DNA of 64,000 bases from Psychrobacter immobilis (GCF_904846285.1 NZ_CAJHAD010000002.1:1-64000); one strand, 5' to 3'. Shown: positions 26,468-35,278, counted from the stretch's first letter. Numbers and translations are program-made. Notes: generated by a model not told the origin, from the letters alone.

Positions 26468-27586
26468 TTAATCTGTGCTAAATACCAATCCTGCTTTAAT
26501 ACTCGGCTGGGCATAAAACGCTTGCAGCATCTCTGTTATATGCGCCGTAACCCATGAGCTTTCAAGGGCGTCAGTGACGACAGGTAGCAGGGCAGTACTC
26601 AATTTCGTCATTGCCTGCTCATCGATGTTTAAACTTGCCGCGATATTGGCCATGCTGTCGGCCTGATGGTTGATATACCAAGTATCGACACCGGCTGCCA
26701 CAAGGCTATGCAAATAAGGTAATAGGCGCAGGCGGTTATAGCTTTGTTGGATGCTGTTTTCAATATGCTCAATACTGCTATCGTTAGGCTCATCACGTAA
26801 ATAGGTTTGGATTTCGCTAATCGGCTTATCTTTGATACGCCCCCAACCCGTTACCAATAAGCGTGCAACCTCTTCATTGGATAAATGCGCTTGGGCATTG
26901 GCTTCTGCTCGGCGCGCCAAATCTTTAATATTACGATGCAGGTACGTCTGCAGTTTTTCATCAAGATTGCGATTGGTTGCTTTTTCAAACGAGCTACGTC
27001 CAAACTTCATGAGTTTACCGGCTGCCCCTGCTTTATCTAGCGTGGTTTCCATAAAATCATTGATAGCGTGATACAGCGTTTGCGTCAATAAATCAGCAAA
27101 GGTTTCATTGCCGACCAGCGTATGTACCAAGATATGACGTTGCTCTTCATGACTGCCGACATAACTGGCTAGAATCTCAACTTGGGTGTCATCAACCAAT
27201 TCTGATAAAGGCACATTATCATTGACAGGATGATAAATAATAGTATGCAAAATATCACGAATATCGCGACGTACCACCTCGCTTAGCGGCTGTTTAAGAA
27301 ACCAGTCATTAATAACATGCTGCAAATCATCACTACTGATATATTTACTCAGTGGCTGCTCGCTAAACCATTGCCAAGCCTGCATTGATAGCGGCTCTGC
27401 TTGTGAGTGCAGCCATTGCTGCATAAAGGTAACTTGCGCCTCGATTAAGCTGTTTAGAGTTAGCATGGGCGTATCTGATTTTTGAGCCAAGTTTTGATTC
27501 GGGTTTTGAATATCTTTTGAAGTCTTCATAGGTTTTGAGGTCATAGTAATTGACAATTTGTTATACTGTGTGGTTGAAGTAAGCAT
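26468..27586 (-). CDS. Conserved-looking hypothetical protein, alpha-helical
   Basis: A protein of up to 372 residues with no signal peptide and no clear membrane segment. It is strongly alpha-helical in appearance: repeated amphipathic stretches, for example around residues 75-120 and 190-260 (LDEKLQTYLHRNIKDLARR). I recognise no family. The N-terminus is uncertain; ATGs at 27586, 27544, 27529 and 27466 lie in frame and none has a good ribosome-binding site. It lies 67 bases upstream of the YbjN-domain gene and probably forms an operon with it. It is divergent from ccmA. Confidence 0.6.
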   Translation of the reverse strand: MLTSTTQYNKLSITMTSKPMKTSKDIQNPNQNLAQKSDTPMLTLNSLIEAQVTFMQQWLHSQAEPLSMQAWQWFSEQPLSKYISSDDLQHVINDWFLKQPLSEVVRRDIRDILHTIIYHPVNDNVPLSELVDDTQVEILASYVGSHEEQRHILVHTLVGNETFADLLTQTLYHAINDFMETTLDKAGAAGKLMKFGRSSFEKATNRNLDEKLQTYLHRNIKDLARRAEANAQAHLSNEEVARLLVTGWGRIKDKPISEIQTYLRDEPNDSSIEHIENSIQQSYNRLRLLPYLHSLVAAGVDTWYINHQADSMANIAASLNIDEQAMTKLSTALLPVVTDALESSWVTAHITEMLQAFYAQPSIKAGLVFSTD

Positions 27587-27662
27587 AAAGTATTATGCCA
27601 CGAACATCAGCTGGGTTTGTGATGAATATTGCTTGCTGCTTAATAAATAATGAGAGGTTTGG

Positions 27663-28292
27663 ATGACGGCTCTGAATACCGCTTTACTTGTGCTTGATGA
27701 GCTGACGGTTCAGCGTGGTGAAATCCCTTTATGTGAAGGGGTGACACTCAATTTGGCTGCTGGTAGCATTTGTCACTTGGTCGGCGCCAATGGTACCGGT
27801 AAGACGACGCTACTGATGCAGCTGGCTGGATTGTTACCAGTGCTGAGCGGTGAGATTGTTTATCAAGGCACAGTCAGTTTACCCGTGCAGCCTTTATATG
27901 TGTCGCATCAGTTAGGCATTCATCCGAATCTCACTGTCGCCCAAAACCTCACATTTTTGCTAAATTTATATGGTATTAGTCCAAGTAACGCTGATATTGA
28001 TGATGCCCTTACTTGGGTGGGATTACAAGGGTTTGAGACCATCAGCTCAAGCCATTTATCTGCTGGGCAAACGCGTCGTATTACCCTTGCACGCTTGTAT
28101 TTATTAACGCCGGACGTCACCCCTTTATGGTTACTTGATGAACCTTTTACCGCGCTTGATGTTGATATGGTAGCGCGAATGGAAGACAGATTGCGAGAAT
28201 TTTCTATGGCTGGAGGTGCGATATTAATGACCAGTCACCAAGCCGTCGGCGTCGCCAATCAAGTGCTCGATTTGTCCGACTATATGGTATAA
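27663..28292 (+). CDS. ccmA: Cytochrome c maturation ATPase CcmA
   Basis: A 209-residue ABC ATPase, the usual CcmA length. Walker A is GANGTGKTT at residues 41-49, the signature is LSAGQTRRI, and Walker B is PLWLLDEPFTALD. CcmA with CcmB (and CcmC, CcmD) drives release of haem-loaded CcmE in the System I c-type cytochrome pathway at the inner membrane. GAGAGG lies 5 bases before the ATG. It is first in a ccmABCDE run. Confidence 0.95.
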   Translation: MTALNTALLVLDELTVQRGEIPLCEGVTLNLAAGSICHLVGANGTGKTTLLMQLAGLLPVLSGEIVYQGTVSLPVQPLYVSHQLGIHPNLTVAQNLTFLLNLYGISPSNADIDDALTWVGLQGFETISSSHLSAGQTRRITLARLYLLTPDVTPLWLLDEPFTALDVDMVARMEDRLREFSMAGGAILMTSHQAVGVANQVLDLSDYMV

Positions 28293-28297
28293 ATGCT

Positions 28298-28360
28298 ATC
28301 AATCTAACTGCCATAAGCATCAATCTAACTGCAACAAGCGTCAATATAAGTGCGACAAGC
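28298..28360. repeat. Three 21-bp tandem repeats between ccmA and ccmB
   Basis: Copies at 28298-28318, 28319-28339 and 28340-28360 share ATCAATCTAACTGC followed by AYAAGC, with the third more diverged. They begin 6 bases after the ccmA stop and end about 20 before ccmB. Confidence 0.85.
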
Positions 28361-28380
28361 ATTAGTGGAAGAGCGAATAA

Positions 28381-29133
28381 ATGATAGACACAGACAGTGC
28401 AGTAAAGACCGTGAATACAAGCTCGAATGCTAACACTTCAAATGCTGGTGGAGCTGCTGTGCGCGCTATCAGTTTTATGCAGCTTTGGCGGCGCGAGTGG
28501 CAGGTCAAGCAGCAAGGGGCAGTACAGTGGTTATATCCTCTGGTATTGTTTTTAGTGATTATTACCTTATTTCCGTTAGCCGTTGGTAGCGAGCCTGCTT
28601 TATTACAACGCCTTGGAGTGTCAGCGGTGTGGATTGCAGCTCTATTGTCACTGGTGATGGGTGTCGATGGTTTATTTAAGCCTGCCCTTGATAATGGCAC
28701 CTTGGCGCAATTGGTCGTCGCCAAAGCGTCACTGCCATTATGGGTACTGATTCGGTTGGTTATCCATTGGATTTTTAGTAGTGGTATTGTGGCCGTATTA
28801 AGTTTGCTTGCCGTGCCTTTATTTCAGCTTAGCTGGTTCGAGGCATGGATTTTGATGGCGTCTATTGTCACTGGCAGTCCGATGCTGCTCATGTTGTCAG
28901 CGGTCGCCAGTAGTTTAACGTTATCACTGAAAAATGGCGCGGTGTTGGTGCCTTTGATTGCCTTACCAATGCAGTTGCCGGTATTGATTTTTGCTACCGG
29001 TGCGGTTGATTTGTTTGCTACAGGTCTTAACGGTCTGCCTATATTAGCGTTGCTGCTGGCAGGTAGTATTATTTCGGTGTTGGTGATGCCATGGGTGATT
29101 TCAATGACGTTAAAAATGTCTTGGTTAAATTAA
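28381..29133 (+). CDS. ccmB: Haem exporter permease CcmB
   Basis: A 250-residue protein with six hydrophobic segments. It follows an N-terminal polar extension of about 30 residues rich in Asn, Ala and Ser, not usual for CcmB (about 220). The CcmB start of the core, FMQLWRREWQVKQQ, is followed by LYPLVLFLVIITLFPLAVG. It is the membrane partner of CcmA in System I. GGAAGAG lies 7 bases before the ATG. A 21-bp repeat cluster separates it from ccmA. Confidence 0.93.
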   Translation: MIDTDSAVKTVNTSSNANTSNAGGAAVRAISFMQLWRREWQVKQQGAVQWLYPLVLFLVIITLFPLAVGSEPALLQRLGVSAVWIAALLSLVMGVDGLFKPALDNGTLAQLVVAKASLPLWVLIRLVIHWIFSSGIVAVLSLLAVPLFQLSWFEAWILMASIVTGSPMLLMLSAVASSLTLSLKNGAVLVPLIALPMQLPVLIFATGAVDLFATGLNGLPILALLLAGSIISVLVMPWVISMTLKMSWLN

Positions 29134-29242
29134 AAAATCACGCAGTATTGTATCGTGTATCCATTTTATTCAGTATCGACTATATATATTCCCTCATTAA
29201 AACCCTTTAGATTAACAGCATGGTGAAAACTGGCAACTTTGC

Positions 29243-29248
29243 TATAAT
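29243..29248 (+). promoter_or_regulatory. Extended -10 promoter upstream of ccmC
   Basis: A perfect TATAAT preceded by TGC (TGnTATAAT) lies at 29243-29248, with only a weak -35. It could start ccmC independently and leave a leader of about 115 bases, in keeping with the 239-base gap between ccmB and ccmC. Confidence 0.5.
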
Positions 29249-29372
29249 AGTCTATTAAACAAACAGTCACGTGTAGATTCTATCCAGCGTTTAACGCCAG
29301 AAAGTCAGCGGGTAGTCGTATGAATCCTGCGTTTTACTCGATAATCACCAGCTGCGTAATAGGTTTATTCCC

Positions 29373-30161
29373 ATGCCCAACCTGAATAATGTCTCATCTC
29401 CTAGCCTGTGGCAACGCATCTGGCAAGTTTTCTTGACCACGGTGGGTACCAAGGAGTTCTTTCGTATCTTTGCGCCTTGGGTTAAGTGGCTGGCGATATT
29501 AGCCGGTCTCTGTTTGCTCATCGGTAGCATTTGGGGCTTGGCATTTGCGCCGCCTGATTATCTGCAAGGTAATAGCTATCGTATTATCTTTATTCACGTA
29601 CCCGCTGCCAGTCTTGCTATCTCCATTTATTTTGCTTTAGCCGTACTCGGCGTGATTTATATGGTATGGAAAATTAAGACGGCGAGCCTTGTGGCGCAGG
29701 CGCTGGCTCCGATTGGTTTTTTGCTTTGTGTCATTAGTCTATTAACAGGTTCTATTTGGGCAAAACCGACGTGGGGCACTTATTGGGTTTGGGATGCACG
29801 CTTGACATCTATGCTCATTTTGGCGTTTTTGTATGCGGGCGTGATGGCATTGTTTGCCGCCTTTGAACATACCGCCAACCGTGGTAAAGCTGCTGCTATT
29901 TTGTCCATCGTTGGTGCTGTCAATTTGCCTATTATCAAGTACTCAGTACAGTGGTGGAATACCTTGCACCAAGGCTCGACCTTTACGCTGACTGCGGCAC
30001 CAAAAATGTCGGCGGATATGTGGATGCCCCTACTATTGATGATTATTGGCAGCTATTTATTGGTGGCGACGTTGGCCATTTATCGTACCAATACCCTGAT
30101 TTTATATCGCGACCAAGGTAAAGCGTGGGTAAAAGAATACGTTCGTGCGCAAAACAAATAA
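29373..30161 (+). CDS. ccmC: Haem-handling protein CcmC
   Basis: A 262-residue protein with six membrane segments. The tryptophan-rich WWD motif is WGTYWVWDARLTSML, which presents haem on the outer face of the membrane. Conserved histidines occur in IIFIHVPAA and HQGSTFTL. CcmC delivers haem to CcmE. The start at 29373 is ATG with a weak AGG. Own promoter candidate at 29243. Confidence 0.95.
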   Translation: MPNLNNVSSPSLWQRIWQVFLTTVGTKEFFRIFAPWVKWLAILAGLCLLIGSIWGLAFAPPDYLQGNSYRIIFIHVPAASLAISIYFALAVLGVIYMVWKIKTASLVAQALAPIGFLLCVISLLTGSIWAKPTWGTYWVWDARLTSMLILAFLYAGVMALFAAFEHTANRGKAAAILSIVGAVNLPIIKYSVQWWNTLHQGSTFTLTAAPKMSADMWMPLLLMIIGSYLLVATLAIYRTNTLILYRDQGKAWVKEYVRAQNK

Positions 30162-30220
30162 CCTCATAACAAGATAATAATACAGCCATGAGCAAAACAA
30201 ATAACGGCTAGGAAAACATA

Positions 30221-30433
30221 ATGCAGCCTTACTTTTATAGCGTCTCTGAGTTTATCGCCATGGGTGAGCATGGTGTGTTTGTCTGGTCATGCTGGGCAAT
30301 TACGGTCGGCATGATGCTGATCTTTATTATTTATAGTCGCCGTCAACGGCAAGCGCTTATCAAGCAGCTAGCAATTCAGCAATCGCGTCAGGCACAGCGC
30401 GCTGCTAAGACTTCTAATCCTGCGACCAAATAA
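30221..30433 (+). CDS. ccmD: CcmD small membrane protein
   Basis: A 70-residue protein with one hydrophobic segment (residues 21-38, VWSCWAITVGMMLIFII) followed by a basic tail. The N-terminal part (SVSEFIAMGEHGVFVW) is typical of CcmD. It holds CcmC and CcmE together during release of haem-loaded CcmE. AGGA lies 7 bases before the ATG. Confidence 0.9.
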   Translation: MQPYFYSVSEFIAMGEHGVFVWSCWAITVGMMLIFIIYSRRQRQALIKQLAIQQSRQAQRAAKTSNPATK

Positions 30434-30683
30434 TCCTCTTAAAAAATCCTTTTTAATATCAAAATTTTAGCTTTTAAAATAATAACGTCTTACTTGCAAA
30501 TATATGACCTCATCAGTTGCTAGGGGGCTTATTGATTTGAGCAAAAAATGCTACCATATAGGTATTAGAAAAGTACGGTTGGACGGGCTTTTTATCAAGT
30601 CAGTCTAATAAGCATTTCTTTAATATTTTCTGTTTTGCAGACGCACAGTTTGTAAAGCAGCGACTCATCAATGAGGTAGTAGT

Positions 30684-31184
30684 ATGAACGCAGTTCGTCG
30701 CAAAAAACTGATGTGGGTTATGTTTACGCTTGCAGGGGCGGCGATTGCCGTGGTGTTGGTGATTTATGCCATTGGGCAACAGACCGATTACTACTTTGAC
30801 GCTACCGCCATTGCGAAGGGTGAAGCGCCACAAGACAAGCGTATCCGTGCTGGCGGTATGGTGGTTGCTGGTAGTGTCCAACGTGCGCCAAATGACCCTT
30901 TAAGTATTGAATTTGCTATTACCGACTTTCAGTCCACAGTACCAGTTACTTATCAAGGCATCTTGCCAGATTTGTTCGCTGAAAACTCAGGTGTGGTTGC
31001 AACCGGCAAAATGCAAGGCGATACCTTTGTCGCAGGTGAAGTATTGGCCAAGCATGATGAAAATTATATGCCACCAGAAGTTGCCAAATCGATGAAAGAA
31101 AACAATCGTAGCAGCGCGGTCCCTTCTTCTGAGCAATATAACCCCGCTGAAAAAGTTCATAAGACCAATACCTTGCAGCAGTAA
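30684..31184 (+). CDS. ccmE: Haem chaperone CcmE
   Basis: A 166-residue protein with an N-terminal anchor (residues 9-30) and an OB-fold periplasmic domain. The covalent haem site is [11 protein letters not shown], with His124 and Tyr128. It ends in a flexible polar tail. It carries haem from CcmABCD to the ligase. It lies 250 bases after ccmD, with GAGG 7 bases before the ATG. Next comes a terminator and a convergent gene, so ccmF, ccmG and ccmH are not here. Confidence 0.95.
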   Translation: MNAVRRKKLMWVMFTLAGAAIAVVLVIYAIGQQTDYYFDATAIAKGEAPQDKRIRAGGMVVAGSVQRAPNDPLSIEFAITDFQSTVPVTYQGILPDLFAENSGVVATGKMQGDTFVAGEVLAKHDENYMPPEVAKSMKENNRSSAVPSSEQYNPAEKVHKTNTLQQ

Positions 31185-31235
31185 TAGCGCTGGCAATAAT
31201 AATTATCAATAGTTATCGTAAAAAGCGTCAAATAT

Positions 31236-31267
31236 AAAAAGCCAGTGACTTTTATCACTGGCTTTTT
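31236..31267. terminator. Bidirectional terminator after ccmE
   Basis: A 13-bp stem AAAAAGCCAGTGA (31236-31248) pairs with 31255-31267, with a 6-base loop and T-rich flanks. It lies between ccmE and the convergent aldo/keto reductase gene. Confidence 0.9.
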
Positions 31268-31297
31268 TGTTGCTAGTATTAAAATAAGTATGGTTTA

Positions 31298-32146
31298 TTA
31301 ATCATCCCATTCTGGTGAATAATCCGGATGCTTAATTTTACGCCCGTCGCTACGCGCTAAGCTGCCAATTTTCTCAAGTTCATCTGCACTAAGCTCTATC
31401 TTTATAGCATCTAAGTTGCCTTGCAAGTGTTCAGGGTTAGCTGTTTTTGGAATTGCAATACGATGCTTATCCGATAAAATCCACGCCAGCGATACTTGCG
31501 CTGGAGTGATACTGTGTTTATCAGCGATTTCCTTAATCACTTCATTATCAAACACATCACCGCGGGCAAGCGGCGAATACGCTTCCAATAAAATATGGTG
31601 ATTGTTTAAAAAGGTCTGCAAGGTTTTTTGCTTAATAAAAGGGTGAAACTCAACCTGATTGACAGCAATATGTACATCAGCATAGCGCTTGGCTTCGATG
31701 ATATTGGCAATATTAAAGTTAGATACCCCGATATTACGGGTTAAACCTTGTTTTTGTAGCTCACAAAGCGCCGGCATAGTCTCAGATAATGGCACACGAT
31801 CATCAGGCCAATGTAGCAGCAGCAAGTCAACGTAATCGGTATCTAAGTTTGCTAACGAACGCTTGGCAGCAGCAATAAGCTTTTCTGGCTCAAACTTCAT
31901 GTCATCAGGGAATATTTTGGTCGTTAAAAAGAACTTATCACGAGCGACGCCTGATTGCTTAATACCTTTTCCCACCTCTTTTTCATTATCATAAGCTTGG
32001 GCAGTATCAATATGCTCGTAACCCATTTTTAATCCTTGGCTGACGACATCGATACAGTCTTGGCCCGTTGATTGCCACGTGCCCAATCCTAGTACTGGAA
32101 TGTTGGCTTGTCCAGCGGTGCGAATATTATAAGTTTTAGCACGCAT
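31298..32146 (-). CDS. Aldo/keto reductase
   Basis: A 282-residue NADPH-dependent oxidoreductase of the AKR family. The catalytic tetrad is Asp47 (GYEHIDTAQAY), Tyr52, Lys77 (TTKIFP) and His112 (LLHWP). The cofactor motifs GVSNF, NQVEFHPF, AYSPLARG and IPKTANPEH are present. It resembles the 2,5-diketo-gluconate reductase group, which reduces many carbonyls; the exact substrate is open. AAGGA lies 7 bases before the ATG. Its upstream region has repeats shared with the divergent MFS gene. Confidence 0.93.
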   Translation of the reverse strand: MRAKTYNIRTAGQANIPVLGLGTWQSTGQDCIDVVSQGLKMGYEHIDTAQAYDNEKEVGKGIKQSGVARDKFFLTTKIFPDDMKFEPEKLIAAAKRSLANLDTDYVDLLLLHWPDDRVPLSETMPALCELQKQGLTRNIGVSNFNIANIIEAKRYADVHIAVNQVEFHPFIKQKTLQTFLNNHHILLEAYSPLARGDVFDNEVIKEIADKHSITPAQVSLAWILSDKHRIAIPKTANPEHLQGNLDAIKIELSADELEKIGSLARSDGRKIKHPDYSPEWDD

Positions 32147-32231
32147 ATTATTATCCTTGTTGTTTTTGTGATTTATTAATAGCTCTTATATTATTAATAG
32201 AGAATTCAATCAGAAATATGATGTTCTTAAA

Positions 32232-32275
32232 CTCTATTAAGCCTCAGTCTCTATTAAGACTCCTTCTCTATTAAG
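32232..32275. repeat. CTCTATTAAG direct repeats, 17-bp period
   Basis: CTCTATTAAG occurs at 32232, 32249 and 32266. TTAATAGAG, its complement, is also seen near 32194. The spacing of 17 bases is regular. Confidence 0.85.
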
Positions 32276-32431
32276 CTTAGCCACTATAAAAAGAAAATAC
32301 GTTGATTGAAAGAGCAGGTGACGCTTTCCTACAAACCACAAACAGGCTGTAACGTCATTTTATAGTTATTAAAGCCCCTAATAGGTCATTCGAGTATGTT
32401 ACCAAAAATAGGCATTGCTGAAATTACAAAA

Positions 32432-32447
32432 CCTTACTATAGTAAGG
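32432..32447. promoter_or_regulatory. 16-bp perfect palindrome, likely operator
   Basis: CCTTACTATAGTAAGG is perfectly self-complementary and lies about 200 bases before the MFS start, just ahead of a TATATA -10-like run. Its size and symmetry resemble sites of MerR or similar dimeric regulators, but no such gene is adjacent. Confidence 0.55.
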
Positions 32448-32646
32448 GGTATATATAAAAGTGGCGTAATGCTAGAGTATAACCAGACAAATGACAAATT
32501 TATTTATCCATTTACAGATATATAGATTCTTATCGACGCAGCCATCAATAAAGTGGATCTAGCAATAAAGTAATGATTAGCTCAGTAACGGTAAACAAAG
32601 TTAAGTTGCACAATCTTCTAGCAATTTCATTCAATTAGGAGAGGAT

Positions 32647-33879
32647 GTGTCCAATCTTTCAAAGGCAAGTGCTGTACAAGACAGTCACTTAAAGAACGGT
32701 GAAGATAGTCAGCATCAAAACCCTATTTCGTGGTTTATCTTTGGTTTGATGGCAAGCGTGACCTTTATTGGTATTCTCTCAGAGCTGATGCCATCTGGTA
32801 TTTTGCCGCAAATGACCGCTGGCTTAGGTATTGAGCAGACTCAGGTAGGGTTTTTGGTCGGTATATACGCGCTGGCATCAGCGATTTTTGCCATTCCGCT
32901 TATTAGTATGACGTTGTGGGTCAATCGAAAAATTCTTTTGATGGCTTTATTGGCAGGCTTTGCCATTTCTAATATTGTTGTCGGTCTTACCTCATCTTAT
33001 GCGCTTATCGTCACCATGCGTATCATTGGCGGTATTTGTGCAGGGATTATGTGGCCGATGATTGCCGCCTATGGGACGGCATTGGTGCCAGAAAACCTGC
33101 ATGGTAAGGCTATCACTATCATTATGGCGGGCAATACCTTTGGGGTAAGTCTGGGTCTACCGATTATGACCTATATTGGCACCCAAGTTGGCTGGCGTAC
33201 CTCATTTATCGTACTTGGTGTATTGGGTGCGGTGATTGCACTGCTGGCTATGAAGTTTTTACCATCGGTACAAGGCGAAAAGCTGACCCAAAGTAACTCG
33301 CCAATAGCGGTGCTCAAAATACCTAGCGTCTGGATTGTTTTAGCACTGACTTTTTTAGCAGTCGTCGCCCATTACAGCACCTACACCTATATCACGCTAT
33401 TGGTCGAAACCATTAAGTTCGTTGGCGGTATCAGCTTAGCGCTATTTATCTTTGGGATAGGTTCGGTCATCTCGGTCATCTTATCGGCCAAGATTATTGA
33501 CACCCATTTACGGGGTTTAATCGTTGGGATGTTAGCTTGCGGCGTGATTGCTATGTTGTTGTTCGTCTTCTTCAGGGGAACGAATGGTTTTGCGCATTTT
33601 GCTTTTTTACTGTGGGGACTGGCATTCGGACCTCTGGTAACTATGTTTCAAACGGCTGTTAGCCATCAGGTGACGGAAGCAAAAGCTGTCGCGACCTCGG
33701 TACAATCGAGCGTATTTAACTTTTCAATTATGATTGCCACATGGCTTGCCGGTTTGATTTTGGTGCATATGCCAGAAACAGGTGTCTTGGGTATCATCTA
33801 TCTGTCTATTCTGTGTTTCGTGCCTGCCATTATTATTACGGTAATCTCTAAGAAAACCTTAGATGCACCTGCTGTCTAA
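32647..33879 (+). CDS. MFS transporter (DHA1-type)
   Basis: A 410-residue protein with twelve hydrophobic segments and a polar N-terminus of about 28 residues. FSELMPSG-like ILSELMPSGILPQM in segment 1, then LVGIYALASAIFAIP and GGICAGIMWPMIAAYG fit the sugar-efflux or arabinose-efflux (DHA1/YdhP-AraJ) group. The start is a GTG at 32647 with AGGAG 5 bases before it; an overlapping ATG at 32645 is out of frame. It precedes a cytosine-deaminase-family gene by 88 bases on the same strand, so it may move the substrate or product of that enzyme (inference). Confidence 0.88.
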   Translation: MSNLSKASAVQDSHLKNGEDSQHQNPISWFIFGLMASVTFIGILSELMPSGILPQMTAGLGIEQTQVGFLVGIYALASAIFAIPLISMTLWVNRKILLMALLAGFAISNIVVGLTSSYALIVTMRIIGGICAGIMWPMIAAYGTALVPENLHGKAITIIMAGNTFGVSLGLPIMTYIGTQVGWRTSFIVLGVLGAVIALLAMKFLPSVQGEKLTQSNSPIAVLKIPSVWIVLALTFLAVVAHYSTYTYITLLVETIKFVGGISLALFIFGIGSVISVILSAKIIDTHLRGLIVGMLACGVIAMLLFVFFRGTNGFAHFAFLLWGLAFGPLVTMFQTAVSHQVTEAKAVATSVQSSVFNFSIMIATWLAGLILVHMPETGVLGIIYLSILCFVPAIIITVISKKTLDAPAV

Positions 33880-33967
33880 TGGATGTTAATAATCTAATAG
33901 CACTTAATAACTCAGCTTTAATCAACAATTTTAAATAACTAACTTTTAGCAATAATAGGAGTTTGTC

Positions 33968-35224
33968 ATGATTAAATTTACCAATGCCACTATCTATCGC
34001 AATAGCGATGCTAATGAAATACTCGTCAAAGACGGTGTCATTCATCAAATAGGTAAGGGTTTACCGGCTTCTACAGAAGAGATTGACCTGAAAGGTCGGT
34101 TGGTTGTACCGCCTTATGTAGACTCGCATCTGCATTTAGATTATGTCTATACCGGCGGCGGTGATGAGGCGAAAAATGCTTCAGGTACACTATTTGAAGG
34201 GATTGCGCGCTGGCACGATGTCAAAAAAACGCAATCTTTTGAAGATGCCAAAGCGCGGATGCTAAGAGGCATTCAGGAAGAGGTTTCTAAAGGCGTGCAG
34301 TACATTCGTACCCACATCGATATCTGCGACCCTGATTTAACAGGGCTCAAAGCAATGCTTGAGCTGCGCGAAGAGTTAAAAGACAACGTTACCATTCAGA
34401 TTGTGGCCTTTCCGCAAGAAGGCATGTATGCCTATAAAGGCGCTGTCGAGTTGATGGAGGAAGCGTTAAAAATGGGCGCGGACTGTGTTGGCGGTATTCC
34501 GCATTTTGAATGGGCATATGAATTCGGTCAAGATTCTGTGCGTAAGACGGTTGAATTAGCCCTTAAATATGACAAGCTCATCGACGTCCACTGTGACGAA
34601 ACTGATGATCCGATGAGCCGTCACGTACAATTATTAAATGCCTTGGTGATGATTGAAGGTATCGGCGCGCGCTCGACGGCGAGTCATACTTGTTCCTTTG
34701 GCTCAGCAGATGATGCTTATGCATTTCGGATGATGGGGCTATTTGAGCAGTCAGGCATGAACTTTATCGCCTTGCCAACCGAAAATGCTTACTTGCAAGG
34801 TCGTCAGGACACTTATCCAAAACGCCGTGGTTTGACGCGGGTCAAAGAGTTTTGGGAAAATGGTATTAACGTCAGCTTTGGTCAAGACTCTATTAACGAT
34901 CCGTGGTATCCAACTGGTAACGGCAATATGATGAATATCTTGGATAACGGTATTCATTTGGCGCAAACTATGTCGCTGCCGCAGCTTGACGTCTGTCTCG
35001 ACTTTATCACCATAAATGGCGCAAAGACCTTAAATATCGAAGATGAATACGGTTTGGATGTTGGTAAGCCAGCTAACTTTTTGGTATTGGACGCCGATAG
35101 TCCGTTTGAGGCGGTCCGTCAACGCGCTGACGTGCTCGCTTCTGTTCGTCATGGTAAATATTTATTTAAAAAGTCTGAACCAAGCTATGATATCGAATTG
35201 GATGTTTTTAGAAAAACCAAGTAG
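33968..35224 (+). CDS. codA: Cytosine-deaminase-family amidohydrolase (CodA homologue)
   Basis: A 418-residue enzyme closely like E. coli CodA along its length: VPPYVDSHLHLD (His54, His56), IVAFPQEGM (Gln150), IPHFE, LIDVHCDETDD (His208, Glu211), TASHTCSF (His240), DTYPKRRGLTRVKE and the metal-site loop FGQDSINDPWYP (Asp307). All metal ligands match. Two loop residues differ: Gln306 replaces His312 and Ser308 replaces Asp314 of E. coli CodA (numbering by a constant offset of six, from memory). The likely reaction is deamination of cytosine or a related base, perhaps with a changed preference. AGGAG lies 6 bases before the ATG. Confidence 0.85.
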   Translation: MIKFTNATIYRNSDANEILVKDGVIHQIGKGLPASTEEIDLKGRLVVPPYVDSHLHLDYVYTGGGDEAKNASGTLFEGIARWHDVKKTQSFEDAKARMLRGIQEEVSKGVQYIRTHIDICDPDLTGLKAMLELREELKDNVTIQIVAFPQEGMYAYKGAVELMEEALKMGADCVGGIPHFEWAYEFGQDSVRKTVELALKYDKLIDVHCDETDDPMSRHVQLLNALVMIEGIGARSTASHTCSFGSADDAYAFRMMGLFEQSGMNFIALPTENAYLQGRQDTYPKRRGLTRVKEFWENGINVSFGQDSINDPWYPTGNGNMMNILDNGIHLAQTMSLPQLDVCLDFITINGAKTLNIEDEYGLDVGKPANFLVLDADSPFEAVRQRADVLASVRHGKYLFKKSEPSYDIELDVFRKTK

Positions 35225-35278
35225 TCTTATTTACCAAAAATAGAGAAAGAATAAATAGCAACCAGCTAAAATATTAAC

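Larger units (their letters stand above)
32147..32646. other. Divergent promoter region between AKR and MFS genes
   Basis: This 500-base AT-rich region holds three direct CTCTATTAAG repeats (32232-32275) with inverted partial copies of the same word near 32173 and 32194, and a 16-bp palindrome at 32432-32447. I see no gene in it. Confidence 0.65.

Noticed and set aside
28298..28360. Tandem repeats taken as a CRISPR array
   Set aside because: There are no unique spacers between units, the unit is only 21 bases, and no cas genes are present. The same holds for the repeats at 3958, 32232 and 56723.
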